Source of the DNA: Actinocatenispora sp963815125
GTDB lineage: Bacteria; Actinomycetota; Actinomycetes; Mycobacteriales; Micromonosporaceae
Direction of reading: 5' to 3'
NCBI GenBank assembly: GCA_963815125.1
Contig: CAWFFM010000003.1
Coordinates: 992,001 to 1,056,000, forward strand
Length of the DNA: 64,000 nucleotides
Shown here: one piece after another, positions 33,300 through 40,769 of the stretch
Layout of the letters: each line of letters begins with the position of its first letter
Position numbering within the stretch: position 1 is the first letter of the stretch
Program-made: the position numbers and the translations under genes
The notes under the pieces: model-generated
What the model saw: only the letters and a program-made list of their open reading frames with translations
What the model was told of the DNA's origin: nothing
Database searches by the model: none

Positions 33300-33755
33300 T
33301 CAGCTCGCCGGGTCCGGTTCACCGGGCGTGAGCCGGGCGGCCAGCCGGCGCAGCACGTCCAGGTCGGCACGGGACAGCTCGGCCAGCGCGGCGGGTGGCT
33401 GGTAGATCCGGTCCAGGTAGCGGGTGCGTACCTGGGTCCCGCTGGCGCTGAGCACCACGACCTTGACCCGCCGGTCGGTCGGATGGGTCTGCCGTTCGAC
33501 GTAGCCTTTCTTCTCCAGCCGGTCGACGATCCAGGTGACGGTGGAGGCGTCGCAGCGCCAGGTGTCGGCCAGCGCCCGCATCGACTCCCGCCGGTCGGGC
33601 TGCATCCGGACCAGTGCCTTCAGGTCACCTGGACTGACCCCGAGTGCGGTCACGCTCTCCAGGTGCCGTTCGTGCTCGGCGAGGAAGAACTCGTACAGCG
33701 CCTGCCATGTCTCGGCGCGGATCTGCTCGTCGTGGCCGGCCCCGGGCTCCTGCAT
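33300..33755 (-). CDS. MarR-family transcriptional regulator
   Basis: 151-residue winged-helix regulator: GVSPGDLKALVRMQPDRRES, the recognition helix region ALADTWRCDASTVTWIVDRL, and the wing KKGYVERQTHPTDRRVKVVVL. ATG 33755 (MQEPGAG) is chosen because the family starts here; the open frame continues 18 codons upstream into the promoter region. Divergent from the NAD-dependent epimerase gene at 33871 across a 115-bp AT-rich gap, so it likely represses that gene and itself. Ligand unknown. Confidence 0.9.
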   Translation of the reverse strand: MQEPGAGHDEQIRAETWQALYEFFLAEHERHLESVTALGVSPGDLKALVRMQPDRRESMRALADTWRCDASTVTWIVDRLEKKGYVERQTHPTDRRVKVVVLSASGTQVRTRYLDRIYQPPAALAELSRADLDVLRRLAARLTPGEPDPAS

Positions 33756-33870
33756 GGCTGTCAGGGTACGGCCGGTGCAGCATTCCGTACTGTTGGATGA
33801 ATAAAACAATTGGATTACTCAAACTATCTGCTATGTTCACGAGGAGGCCACACGAACTCGGGAGACATCG
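33756..33870. promoter_or_regulatory. AT-rich divergent promoter region (marR / epimerase)
   Basis: A stretch near 33791-33836 is unusually AT-rich for this genome, with TTGGAT repeated (33793 and 33811) and the imperfect palindrome TTGGATTACTCAA. It is a plausible MarR operator overlapping both promoters; the exact site is not resolved. GGAG-like sequences near 33841-33870 may serve translation of the epimerase. Confidence 0.5.
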
Positions 33871-34713
33871 ATGCACATACTGGTCACCGGAGCCACCGGC
33901 CGGGTCGGCAGCCGGCTGGTGCCGCGCCTGCTGCGACACCACCAGGTACGGATCCTGGCCCGCGACGCGCAACGGGCCGAACCGCTCGGTCGGGCCGGCG
34001 CCGAGGTGCAGCTCGGCGACCTGCGCGACGAGCAGGCCCTGGCCACCGCACTGGCCGGAATCGACACCGTCGTACACGTGGCTGCCGCATTCCGGGGCGT
34101 CCCCGAGGCCGAGGCGGTAGCGGTCAACCACACCGCCACCGTGGCGCTCGGCCGGGCCGCGCTGGTCGCCGGGGTCGGCGACTTCATCGACATCAGCACC
34201 ACCCTGGTGTACGGACCGGGCCGGGGACGCCCCGCCGTCGACACCGACCGGCCGCAACCCGTCGGCGCCTACCCGGTCAGCAAGTACGCCGCCGAGCAGG
34301 ACCTGCTGCACCTGCACCGGACCGAAGGACTGCCACTGCGCATCCTGCGGCTGGCCTTCGTCTACGGCGACGGCGATCCGCACCTGGCCGAGTCGCTGCG
34401 CTGGGCGCGGCAGTGGCCCCGACACAAGCGCCTGCAACTGGTGCACCACGCCGACGTCAGCCAGGCGCTGCTGCGACTGCTACGGACACCGGGAAGCACC
34501 GGCCGGATCTTCGACGTGGCCGACGACGCGCCGGTCACCGCCTGGGAACTGGCACAGCTCAACGGCCAGGAACCCGACCCGGACGCCCCGCCGTTCACAG
34601 GCCAGGACGACCCCTGGGAGGGCATCGTCGACACTGGTCGGATCCGCGACGAACTCGGCTTCAGCCCGATCCACCCCACGGTGTACGCGGCGCGGTACGC
34701 CGGCGCACTCTGA
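33871..34713 (+). CDS. NAD(P)-dependent epimerase/reductase (extended SDR)
   Basis: 280-residue extended short-chain dehydrogenase: N-terminal glycine motif VTGATGRVGSRL, the acidic GDLRDEQAL strand end, and the active-site segment PVGAYPVSKYAAEQ with Tyr and Lys of the YxxxK motif near residue 137. The C-terminal half has SPIHPTVY. The family acts on nucleotide sugars, lignin monomers or flavonoid-like substrates; the substrate here is unknown. ATG 33871. Divergent from the MarR gene, its likely regulator. Convergent with the NUDIX gene. Confidence 0.88.
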   Translation: MHILVTGATGRVGSRLVPRLLRHHQVRILARDAQRAEPLGRAGAEVQLGDLRDEQALATALAGIDTVVHVAAAFRGVPEAEAVAVNHTATVALGRAALVAGVGDFIDISTTLVYGPGRGRPAVDTDRPQPVGAYPVSKYAAEQDLLHLHRTEGLPLRILRLAFVYGDGDPHLAESLRWARQWPRHKRLQLVHHADVSQALLRLLRTPGSTGRIFDVADDAPVTAWELAQLNGQEPDPDAPPFTGQDDPWEGIVDTGRIRDELGFSPIHPTVYAARYAGAL

Positions 34714-34752
34714 CCCCCACCGTGCCCCGCCTGATCCGCGCGAGGCGGCGGG

Positions 34753-35304
34753 TCAGCGCAGCAGGGCCGCCGCGGCCAGTGCCGGGGCCATCAGCTGCGC
34801 GGTGGCGTCGGCCAGCGGCTCGGGCAGCCGGTTCGGCGGGAACCAGCCGAGCGCCTCGGACTCGTCGCTGACCTGCTCCGCCGCACCCGGTGGCGCGACG
34901 AGCGCATACCGTACGTCGTAGTGGTAGGAGCTGCGTCCGCCGCAGGTGACCGGGTGGATGTCCAGGTCGATCGGCTCCGGACACAGCCGCAGGCCGGTGA
35001 TGCCCGACTCCTCGGACGCCTCACGCAGCGCCGCGTCGGCCAGCGTACGGTCGGCCGGCTCGCAGTGACCGCCGAGCTGTACCCATCGGTGGATCTTGCC
35101 GTGCAGGCAGAGCAGCACCCGGGACAGGCTGGCGTCCAGTACCGCCGCACTGGCCGTGACATGCCCGTCCACAAAGGACCGATACATCGTCTCCGGCCCG
35201 TGTGCCAGCAACGCCAGCGTACGGTCCCGGTGCTGACCGCCGGAGACCGCCGGCCGCCAGCCGGTCAGTATCCGGCAGGCGTCGTCGTACAGTTCGGACA
35301 TCAT
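34753..35304 (-). CDS. NUDIX hydrolase
   Basis: 183-residue NUDIX protein that hydrolyses a nucleoside diphosphate linked to another moiety. The box is atypical: QLGGHCEPADRTLADAA followed by LREASEESGI keeps the final REx2EE helix, but the first Glu of the canonical box (eight residues before the Arg) is Arg. Start ATG 35304 or 35301 (tandem ATGs) with GGGAG upstream. Only 11-14 bp separate it from the stop of fbiB, so it is the third gene of an fbiA-fbiB operon. A role in F420 or in nucleotide clean-up is a guess. Confidence 0.85.
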   Translation of the reverse strand: MMSELYDDACRILTGWRPAVSGGQHRDRTLALLAHGPETMYRSFVDGHVTASAAVLDASLSRVLLCLHGKIHRWVQLGGHCEPADRTLADAALREASEESGITGLRLCPEPIDLDIHPVTCGGRSSYHYDVRYALVAPPGAAEQVSDESEALGWFPPNRLPEPLADATAQLMAPALAAAALLR

Positions 35305-35315
35305 CGGCTCCCAGT

Positions 35316-36614
35316 TCAGCGTCGCAGCAACTGATCGCCCGGATCCGGGTCGTCCGGGTCGTCCGCCCCGCCGGGGCGCCCCGCCGCGGACAGACCCAGG
35401 AAGGACCAGTCCTTCGGCAGTTCCAACGCATCGGCGATGGCCTGCTGCGCCGCGTCGTCGAACAGCGGGGGCAGCAGCATCAGGTGCACCAGACCCTCCG
35501 CCGCCAGCGCGTCGCGGGCCGCGGCCACGCCGTCCATCTGGTGCAGAATCGCCGCCATCGCCTCCGGATCCTCCTCGTCGGCGTCGAACCCGGCGATCGG
35601 CTCGGTACGGAAGAACGCGAGCAGGACCGGTGCCCGCCGGATCATCGCGCCGGTCTCCCCGTCGTCCAGGCCCGCCCCGGTCAACGCGGCGGCCAACCGG
35701 TCCCGTGCGGTGTCGGTGTCCACCTGGACATAGCGCCACAGCGACGGTTGGCCGGCCTGCCCGAGCATCACCGCGACGGCACGGCGTACGGACTCGTCCG
35801 GTACCGGATCGTCGCCCAGTTCCGACCCGCCGAGCTGCGCGGCGAGCGCCTCGCGTCGACCCTCGGCCCGCGCCTCGGCGGTACCCAGAGCGAACATGTC
35901 CTCAGTGGACGAACGTACCAGCGCCGCCGCGCCCGGACCGTCGTCGTCCGGTACCGGGCCGAGTCCGCGTACCACCGCCACCGGTATGCCGGAGGTCTTG
36001 CCCTTCACCAGGTCGCCGGCACCGGCCAACTCGTCGATCACCGCGGCGGCGGTCACCGACAGGTCGTTGCCGTACGGGTCGGTACTGCCGCGGTGGTCGC
36101 GCAGCGGCGCGATCCCGGCGGCGCCGATCGCCACATCGGTCTGCCCGGTACGCCACGGGCGGCCCATCGTGTCCGTGACCACGACCGCGACCCGCACCCC
36201 GAGCCGTTCGGCCAACGCGGCCCGCAACCGGCGGGCCGAGTCGTCCGGATCGACCGGCAGCAGCACCAGCCGGGAAGGGTCCACATTGGAATTGTCGACC
36301 CCGGCCGCGGCGAGCACCAGGCCGTGCGCGGTCTGCACGATGCGGGTCCGGCCCCGGGTCGCCACGACCCGTACCGCCTCGGCATCCACCGCCGCCTGCC
36401 GTGCCGCCTCGCGCTGCACCGGGTCGGTCGGAACCTCGATCAGCCGGCCCTCCGCCTTGCTGACGATCTTGCTGGTGACCACCAGAACGTCGTCGTCGAG
36501 CAGTGGCACGCCGGCGCCGACGATCAGGTCGGCCAGCTCGTCACCGGTCGACACCTCGCCGACACCGGTCAGTGGAAGTACCTGGATCCCTTGCCCCGCT
36601 GGACTCTCAGACAC
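35316..36614 (-). CDS. fbiB: F420-0:gamma-glutamyl ligase, fused C-terminal reductase-like domain
   Basis: 432-residue FbiB-type protein. The N-terminal CofE domain (to about 240) adds gamma-linked glutamates to F420-0 using GTP: VVVTSKIVSKAEGRLI, the segment DNSNVDPSRLVLLP, and TDTMGRPWRTGQTDVAIG are conserved. The C-terminal half corresponds to the nitroreductase-fold domain that reduces dehydro-F420-0 with FMN in mycobacteria, but it is short and lacks the His-His-Thr segment expected of an active domain. GTG 36614 overlaps the fbiA stop by 8 nt and is set by GGGAC; ATG 36632 is an alternative. Operon fbiA-fbiB-NUDIX. Confidence 0.92.
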   Translation of the reverse strand: MSESPAGQGIQVLPLTGVGEVSTGDELADLIVGAGVPLLDDDVLVVTSKIVSKAEGRLIEVPTDPVQREAARQAAVDAEAVRVVATRGRTRIVQTAHGLVLAAAGVDNSNVDPSRLVLLPVDPDDSARRLRAALAERLGVRVAVVVTDTMGRPWRTGQTDVAIGAAGIAPLRDHRGSTDPYGNDLSVTAAAVIDELAGAGDLVKGKTSGIPVAVVRGLGPVPDDDGPGAAALVRSSTEDMFALGTAEARAEGRREALAAQLGGSELGDDPVPDESVRRAVAVMLGQAGQPSLWRYVQVDTDTARDRLAAALTGAGLDDGETGAMIRRAPVLLAFFRTEPIAGFDADEEDPEAMAAILHQMDGVAAARDALAAEGLVHLMLLPPLFDDAAQQAIADALELPKDWSFLGLSAAGRPGGADDPDDPDPGDQLLRR

Positions 36615-37566
36615 CGGCCAGTCCCATCGCATCGGTCACGATCGCCACCGTCTCCTGCACGTCGGTCATCATCAGCGGCCGGGCCAGTACCCGTACCCCG
36701 GGCACCTCGGTCCCGGCGTCCCGGGTGTCGACCAGCCAGCCGTCCAGCACGCCGCCGTCGCTCGCCGCGCCGTACGACCGGCCCACCCCGGCCGCGCTGA
36801 CCTCCGTACCCACCGCACGCAGACACGCATCCGCCATTCCGCGAACCGGCGCGCCACCGATGATCGGTGAGATCCCGACGACCGGCGCGGATGTGTCCCG
36901 CAGCGCGTCCCGGATGCCGGGAACCGCGAGGATCGGGCCGATACTGACGACCGGATTGCTGGGTGCGACCAGGATCAGGTCGGCGGCCGAGACGGCGGCC
37001 AGTACACCGGGTGCCGGCCGGGCCTTCTCCGCGTCCACGAAAACGAACCGTTCGGCGGCGGGTTCGGCGTGGTAACGGATCCACCACTCCTGGAAGTGCA
37101 GTGCCTGCGGGGTGGCGGCGCCCGGCACGGTGGCGACCACGTGGGTCTCCATCCGGTCGTCGGTGGCCGGCAGCAATGTCACACCAGGTTGCCAGCGGGC
37201 ACACAGCGCCTCGGTCACCGCGGACAGCGGGTAGCCGGCGGTCAGCATCCGGGTGCGGATCAGATGGGTGGCCAGATCCCGGTCACCGAGCCCGAACCAG
37301 CCCGGTTCAGCACCGTACGCGGCCAGTTCGTCGCGCACCGACCACGTCTCACCGGCCCGACCCCAGCCACGTTCAGGGTCTGAGCCATCACCCAGTGTGT
37401 ACATCACGCTGTCCAGGTCCGGGCATACCCGCACCCCGTGCACGGTCACGTCGTCACCGACGTTGACGACAGCGGTAACCTGATGACCATCCGTTGTGGC
37501 ACACGCCCGAACACCTTGCAGGAACCGAGCTCCGCCGATACCCCCGGCGAGAACGACGATGCGCAT
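36607..37566 (-). CDS. fbiA: 2-phospho-L-lactate (phosphoenolpyruvyl) transferase FbiA/CofD
   Basis: 319-residue enzyme transferring the phospholactyl or phosphoenolpyruvyl group onto FO to form F420-0 or its dehydro form. N-terminal VLAGGIGGARFLQG is the family signature; NVGDDVTVHGVRVCPDLDS and the GDRDLATHLIRT segment bind FO; SNPVVSIGPILAVPGIRDAL and SPIIGGAPVRG follow. ATG 37566 is chosen by family start. The gene lies divergent from the Q-rich membrane protein, with a TAGGCT box at 37662-37667 between them. fbiC and cofC must be elsewhere. Confidence 0.94.
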   Translation of the reverse strand: MRIVVLAGGIGGARFLQGVRACATTDGHQVTAVVNVGDDVTVHGVRVCPDLDSVMYTLGDGSDPERGWGRAGETWSVRDELAAYGAEPGWFGLGDRDLATHLIRTRMLTAGYPLSAVTEALCARWQPGVTLLPATDDRMETHVVATVPGAATPQALHFQEWWIRYHAEPAAERFVFVDAEKARPAPGVLAAVSAADLILVAPSNPVVSIGPILAVPGIRDALRDTSAPVVGISPIIGGAPVRGMADACLRAVGTEVSAAGVGRSYGAASDGGVLDGWLVDTRDAGTEVPGVRVLARPLMMTDVQETVAIVTDAMGLAGV

Positions 37567-37723
37567 ACCGTCCATCCTTGCGTACCGGCCACGACACCCG
37601 TCGACCGTCCCGGCGGGACCATGATCAGCACCGGGTGGTAACACAAGGTGCTCGGCCCGGTTAGGCTCGGCGGGATATGACTCATTCTTGTACGCGTGCC
37701 CAGCGCTACCCGAAGGGAGAGCT

Positions 37724-38935
37724 GTGACAACCCAGACGGCGGCCGACGAGAAGGAACCGACGGCCAGTCAACGTACCAAGCCCCTCCGGCTGATCGCCGG
37801 CCTCGTCATGCTCGCGGCGGTGGTCCTGCTGTTGCTGGCTTCGGCGGCGCAGTTGATCCCGTCCGGTGACGAGAAGTTCACCCAGAAGGCGTCGTACGAC
37901 TTCAGCTCGTTCGTGGGTTGGGCGACGATCCTGCCGCCGGTACTGGCCGTCCTGCTGGCCAGTCACATCCGACCGGTGCTGGCACAGGCCAAGCTGTTCG
38001 CACTGATCGCGCTGATCGAGTACGCCCTCATCGTGGTGCTCGGTCTGGTGTCCATGATCGGTGGCCTGATGTGGGACCTCGACCTGGTCAACCAGTCCGG
38101 CGGTTCGGTGGTCGACCCGATCGCGACATTGTTCGGGCGCCTGGGCATTCTCGCACTGGCCGCGGTGGCCGGACTGTTCGTACTGGTCACCATGCAGGCG
38201 CTCAGCCCTGCCGGAGCCAAGCCGGCCGGATACGGCCAGCAGGCGGGATACAACCAGCTCGCTGCCCAGCAGGCGTACGCGCAGCAGGGCTACGGCCAGC
38301 AGCAGGCCGGCGCCCAGGCGTACGGCCAACCGCAGCAGCCGCAGCCGCAGCCGCAGCAGGCCTACGGTCAGCAGGCGTACGGTCAGCAGCCCCAGGCCGG
38401 GGCGCAGGCACAGGGCCAGCAGGCCGCTGCACAGCAACAGACCCAGGTCCAGCAGGCGTACGGCCAGCAGCCGGGGTACGGCGCGCAGCAGCAGGCCGGC
38501 TACGGCCAGCAGGGCAGCTACGGCCAGCCGCAGCAGCAGGGCGGCTACGGGCAGGGCGGCGCGTACGCCTATGGCGGCGGCACCACGCCGGCGTCCTCCG
38601 TGCCGTCCGCGTCACCGACGTCCGGCGTGCCCGGTCCGCAGGATTCGGCGCCGACCTCGGGCGCGGCACCGACCTCGGGTGCTGCGCAGGGCTGGCCGGC
38701 GGCCGGTGGCAACGCCTGGCCGGGCACCGGTCAGCAGCAGGGCGGCCAGCCGCAGCCCGCGCAGGGCGGGCCGGCGACCAGTGCATGGCCGACCGCGCCG
38801 GGCAGTTCCGGTTGGCAGTCCGACCAGCAGCCGGTCAAGACCGAGGGTGCGGACGAGGGTCAGCGCACCCAGTTGATCACCCCGGAGATGCGTCAGCAGA
38901 TCGATCAGCGTCGCCAGCAGCAGGGCGGGCAGTAG
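37724..38935 (+). CDS. Membrane protein with long Gln/Gly/Tyr/Ala-rich tail
   Basis: 403 residues. Four hydrophobic segments (about 22-45, 65-84, 90-112 and 132-157) form a compact membrane part. From about 165 to 365 follows a low-complexity tail dominated by Gln, Gly, Tyr, Ala and Pro, with repeats such as AYGQQ and GYGQQ. The end is different: RTQLITPEMRQQIDQRRQQ. This composition resembles the prion-like domains of eukaryotic RNA-binding proteins. GTG 37724 follows AAGGGAGA. Similar proteins occur beside fbiA in other actinobacteria (inference from memory). No function known; a perfect long hairpin ends the gene. Confidence 0.85.
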   Translation: MTTQTAADEKEPTASQRTKPLRLIAGLVMLAAVVLLLLASAAQLIPSGDEKFTQKASYDFSSFVGWATILPPVLAVLLASHIRPVLAQAKLFALIALIEYALIVVLGLVSMIGGLMWDLDLVNQSGGSVVDPIATLFGRLGILALAAVAGLFVLVTMQALSPAGAKPAGYGQQAGYNQLAAQQAYAQQGYGQQQAGAQAYGQPQQPQPQPQQAYGQQAYGQQPQAGAQAQGQQAAAQQQTQVQQAYGQQPGYGAQQQAGYGQQGSYGQPQQQGGYGQGGAYAYGGGTTPASSVPSASPTSGVPGPQDSAPTSGAAPTSGAAQGWPAAGGNAWPGTGQQQGGQPQPAQGGPATSAWPTAPGSSGWQSDQQPVKTEGADEGQRTQLITPEMRQQIDQRRQQQGGQ

Positions 38936-38950
38936 CGCCGGGTCGTCAGC

Positions 38951-39000
38951 GTAGAAGGGCATGGCCCGGCCGGTGATCCGGTCGGGCCATGCCCTTCTAC
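38951..39000 (+). terminator. Very strong hairpin after the Q-rich gene
   Basis: Perfect 18-bp arms (38951-38968 and 38983-39000) with a 14-nt loop; the left arm begins GTAGAAGGGCATGGCCCG. It starts 15 bp after the stop codon. No T tract. Confidence 0.85.
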
Positions 39001-39170
39001 GGTCACCGGACGGGTCCCGGAGTCGCCGGTACCCGACGAAATTGCGTCCACAGTGGACCGCCACCCGGTAGCCTGGCAGCCGTCCATGGCCGGGCGTCGC
39101 CCGGTTCGCCGGCCCGGTCCACCCGGCTCCGGAACCGCTCAGTCGAACGGGCCTATTTATCAGGTTCGGC

Positions 39171-39200
39171 TTGACGGCGCACGTATTACACGCGTGTAAT
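39171..39200 (+). promoter_or_regulatory. whiB promoter with palindromic operator over the -10
   Basis: -35 TTGACG at 39171-39176 and -10 TGTAAT at 39195-39200 with an 18-bp spacer. A perfect 16-bp palindrome, ATTACACGCGTGTAAT, occupies 39185-39200 and covers the -10. It contains TnACnC and GnGTnA half-sites like those bound by BldD, but separated by two bases instead of one. The mRNA would have a leader of about 125 nt. Confidence 0.7.
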
Positions 39201-39332
39201 TTCACTGGGGACATTGATGGCGCGTCGCTACCGGCTCGATGGCGGCGGGTCGGACGACAACTGAACGGGGCCTTCCGCGTGGGGGGTGAGCACCGGGGAC
39301 AACCACCGGTGCCGGAGCAAGGAGGCACGTTG

Positions 39333-39590
39333 ATGGACGGCCGTGAGACGGTGGCCGACCTGATGGAGGATGCGCCGGAATGGCAGGAACGCGCCCTGTG
39401 CGCACAGACCGATCCGGAGGCGTTCTTCCCGGAAAAGGGGGGGTCGACCCGCGAGGCCAAGCGCATCTGCTCGCGCTGCGAGGTGCGGGCGGAGTGCCTG
39501 GAGTACGCGCTCGGAAAGGACGAACGGTTCGGCATCTGGGGCGGACTGTCCGAACGGGAACGTCGCAAGTTGAAGCGTCGGGCGGTCTGA
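39333..39590 (+). CDS. whiB: WhiB-family iron-sulphur transcriptional regulator (WhiB2-like)
   Basis: 85-residue WhiB/WhmD-type regulator that binds a [4Fe-4S] cluster and works with the principal sigma factor; in Streptomyces and mycobacteria it is needed for septation and sporulation or cell division. Cluster ligands Cys23, Cys46, Cys49 and Cys55; the G-I-W-G-G turn at 67-71; basic end RRKLKRRAV. ATG 39333 is behind a strong AAGGAGG. Promoter 160 bp upstream with an overlapping palindrome. Position beside fbiA and manB matches whiB2 (Rv3260c). Confidence 0.94.
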   Translation: MDGRETVADLMEDAPEWQERALCAQTDPEAFFPEKGGSTREAKRICSRCEVRAECLEYALGKDERFGIWGGLSERERRKLKRRAV

Positions 39591-39693
39591 ATACCGCCCG
39601 GTATCCAGACGCTGATGCCCGGTGCGGTTGGGGGACCGCGCCGGGCATCGTGCTGTCCGGGGCGTACCGGTGGCCCGGTCGTGCCGGCCGGGG

Positions 39694-40149
39694 CTAGTCC
39701 TCCGGGTCGACCTCTTCCGGATCCAGCCCGAGCAGATTGGCCACCTGCTCGACGATGACGTCCTTGACCAGGTCGGCCAGATCGTCCCGGTCCACCGCCC
39801 GGAGCTCCAACGGGCGCCGGTAGAGCACGATGCGCGGCGGCATACCGTCCGTGCCCGGATGTCCGGGCAGCAGCCGGGCGATCGGGACCTCCCCGTCCTC
39901 CAGTACGTCGGCGTCGTACACATTGAGGGCCGGTGGCACGTCCTCGACCGCGAACTGCACTCCGGTCAGTTCGTCCGCGAAGCGCTGTTCCAGCAGCTCC
40001 ACCGCGTCCAGCACCATCTCGTCGAACAGCTGCGCCCGGGTCCGGGACAGCGGCAGGGTGGCCGGCACCAGCCGGCCACGCAGGCCTCGACCGCGCCGGT
40101 CGCGGTGCGGGCCCGCTGGGCGGTTGGTCGGGCGGGATGTGCTGCTCAC
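39694..40149 (-). CDS. Metallopeptidase-family (zincin-like) protein lacking the HExxH
   Basis: 151-residue protein of the zincin_1 family (Rv3259 counterpart). N-terminus basic and disordered (1-30), then FDEMVLDAVELLEQRFADEL and VEDVPPALNVYDADV. Where typical members have the HExxH zinc site, this one reads VIVEQVANLLGLD, so both histidines are missing and it is unlikely to be a zinc protease. GTG 40149 lies 6 nt after a TAACCT box, so likely leaderless; GTG 40155 is closer to the box. Convergent with whiB and divergent from DUF3499. Confidence 0.85.
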   Translation of the reverse strand: MSSTSRPTNRPAGPHRDRRGRGLRGRLVPATLPLSRTRAQLFDEMVLDAVELLEQRFADELTGVQFAVEDVPPALNVYDADVLEDGEVPIARLLPGHPGTDGMPPRIVLYRRPLELRAVDRDDLADLVKDVIVEQVANLLGLDPEEVDPED

Positions 40150-40155
40150 ACGCAC

Positions 40156-40161
40156 AGGTTA
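40156..40161 (-). promoter_or_regulatory. -10 box for leaderless zincin-like gene
   Basis: Minus-strand TAACCT ends 6 nt before GTG 40149. Confidence 0.45.
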
Positions 40162-40306
40162 GCCCTCCGCCGGTCGTCGTAGCGGAGTCGAGGTGGACCT
40201 GTCGGGTCACGGACACCACGGTTGCCGGAGCGGGTACAGAGCCGGACAGTGGAGCTTGGTCCGGCGTGTCGTCAGCCAATCGGACGAACGCACTGCCGTC
40301 GGGCGA

Positions 40307-40312
40307 TACCGT
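40307..40312 (+). promoter_or_regulatory. -10 box for leaderless DUF3499 gene
   Basis: TACCGT ends 8 nt before GTG 40321; no ribosome site between. Confidence 0.4.
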
Positions 40313-40320
40313 GATCGGTC

Positions 40321-40677
40321 GTGAGGTCATCTCGGCGGTGTACCCGGACCGGCTGCCCCGAGGCAGCTGTCGCCACGCTGACCTACGTCTATGCCGACTC
40401 CACGGCGGTGGTCGGCCCGTTGGCCGCCTTCGCCGAACCGCACTCGTACGACCTGTGTGAACAGCACGCCACCCGACTGACCACGCCGCGTGGCTGGGAG
40501 CTGGTCCGGCACGAGGGCGCATTCGTCGCTCCGGAGCCCAGTACGGACGATCTGGTGGCGCTGGCCGACGCGGTCCGGGAGGCGGGTCGCCCCGCCCGCT
40601 CCGAGGACCAGCTCTTCGGTGACGCCCGCGAGATCGGTCGCCGTGGCCACCTGCGGGTCATCCCGCCGCCGAGCTGA
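40321..40677 (+). CDS. DUF3499 family protein
   Basis: 118-residue actinobacterial DUF3499 protein (Rv3258c counterpart). A likely metal site is Cys7, Cys12, Cys46 and His49 (MRSSRRCTRTGC and DLCEQHA), giving a small zinc-ribbon. Conserved YVYADSTAVVGPLA follows the first pair. The C-terminal half is Arg/Pro-rich and likely disordered. Function unknown. GTG start, probably leaderless. Its persistent position between whiB2 and manB suggests a core cell-cycle or envelope role, which is inference. Confidence 0.9.
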   Translation: MRSSRRCTRTGCPEAAVATLTYVYADSTAVVGPLAAFAEPHSYDLCEQHATRLTTPRGWELVRHEGAFVAPEPSTDDLVALADAVREAGRPARSEDQLFGDAREIGRRGHLRVIPPPS

Positions 40678-40769
40678 CCGACCGTCACAGCCGCTGCGCG
40701 TCCGTCGACCGGCGGACGGCCTTCACCTGGACGTTTCGGACCATGGGCGTGGTATGGCAGGCTGGACCT

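Noticed and set aside
33300..33755. MarR protein starting 18 codons earlier at 33809
   Set aside because: The added residues lie in the AT-rich promoter region and have no family similarity.
38612..40522. 636-residue minus-strand frame over the Q-rich gene and whiB
   Set aside because: Crosses two well-supported plus-strand genes and has Arg/Pro shadow composition.
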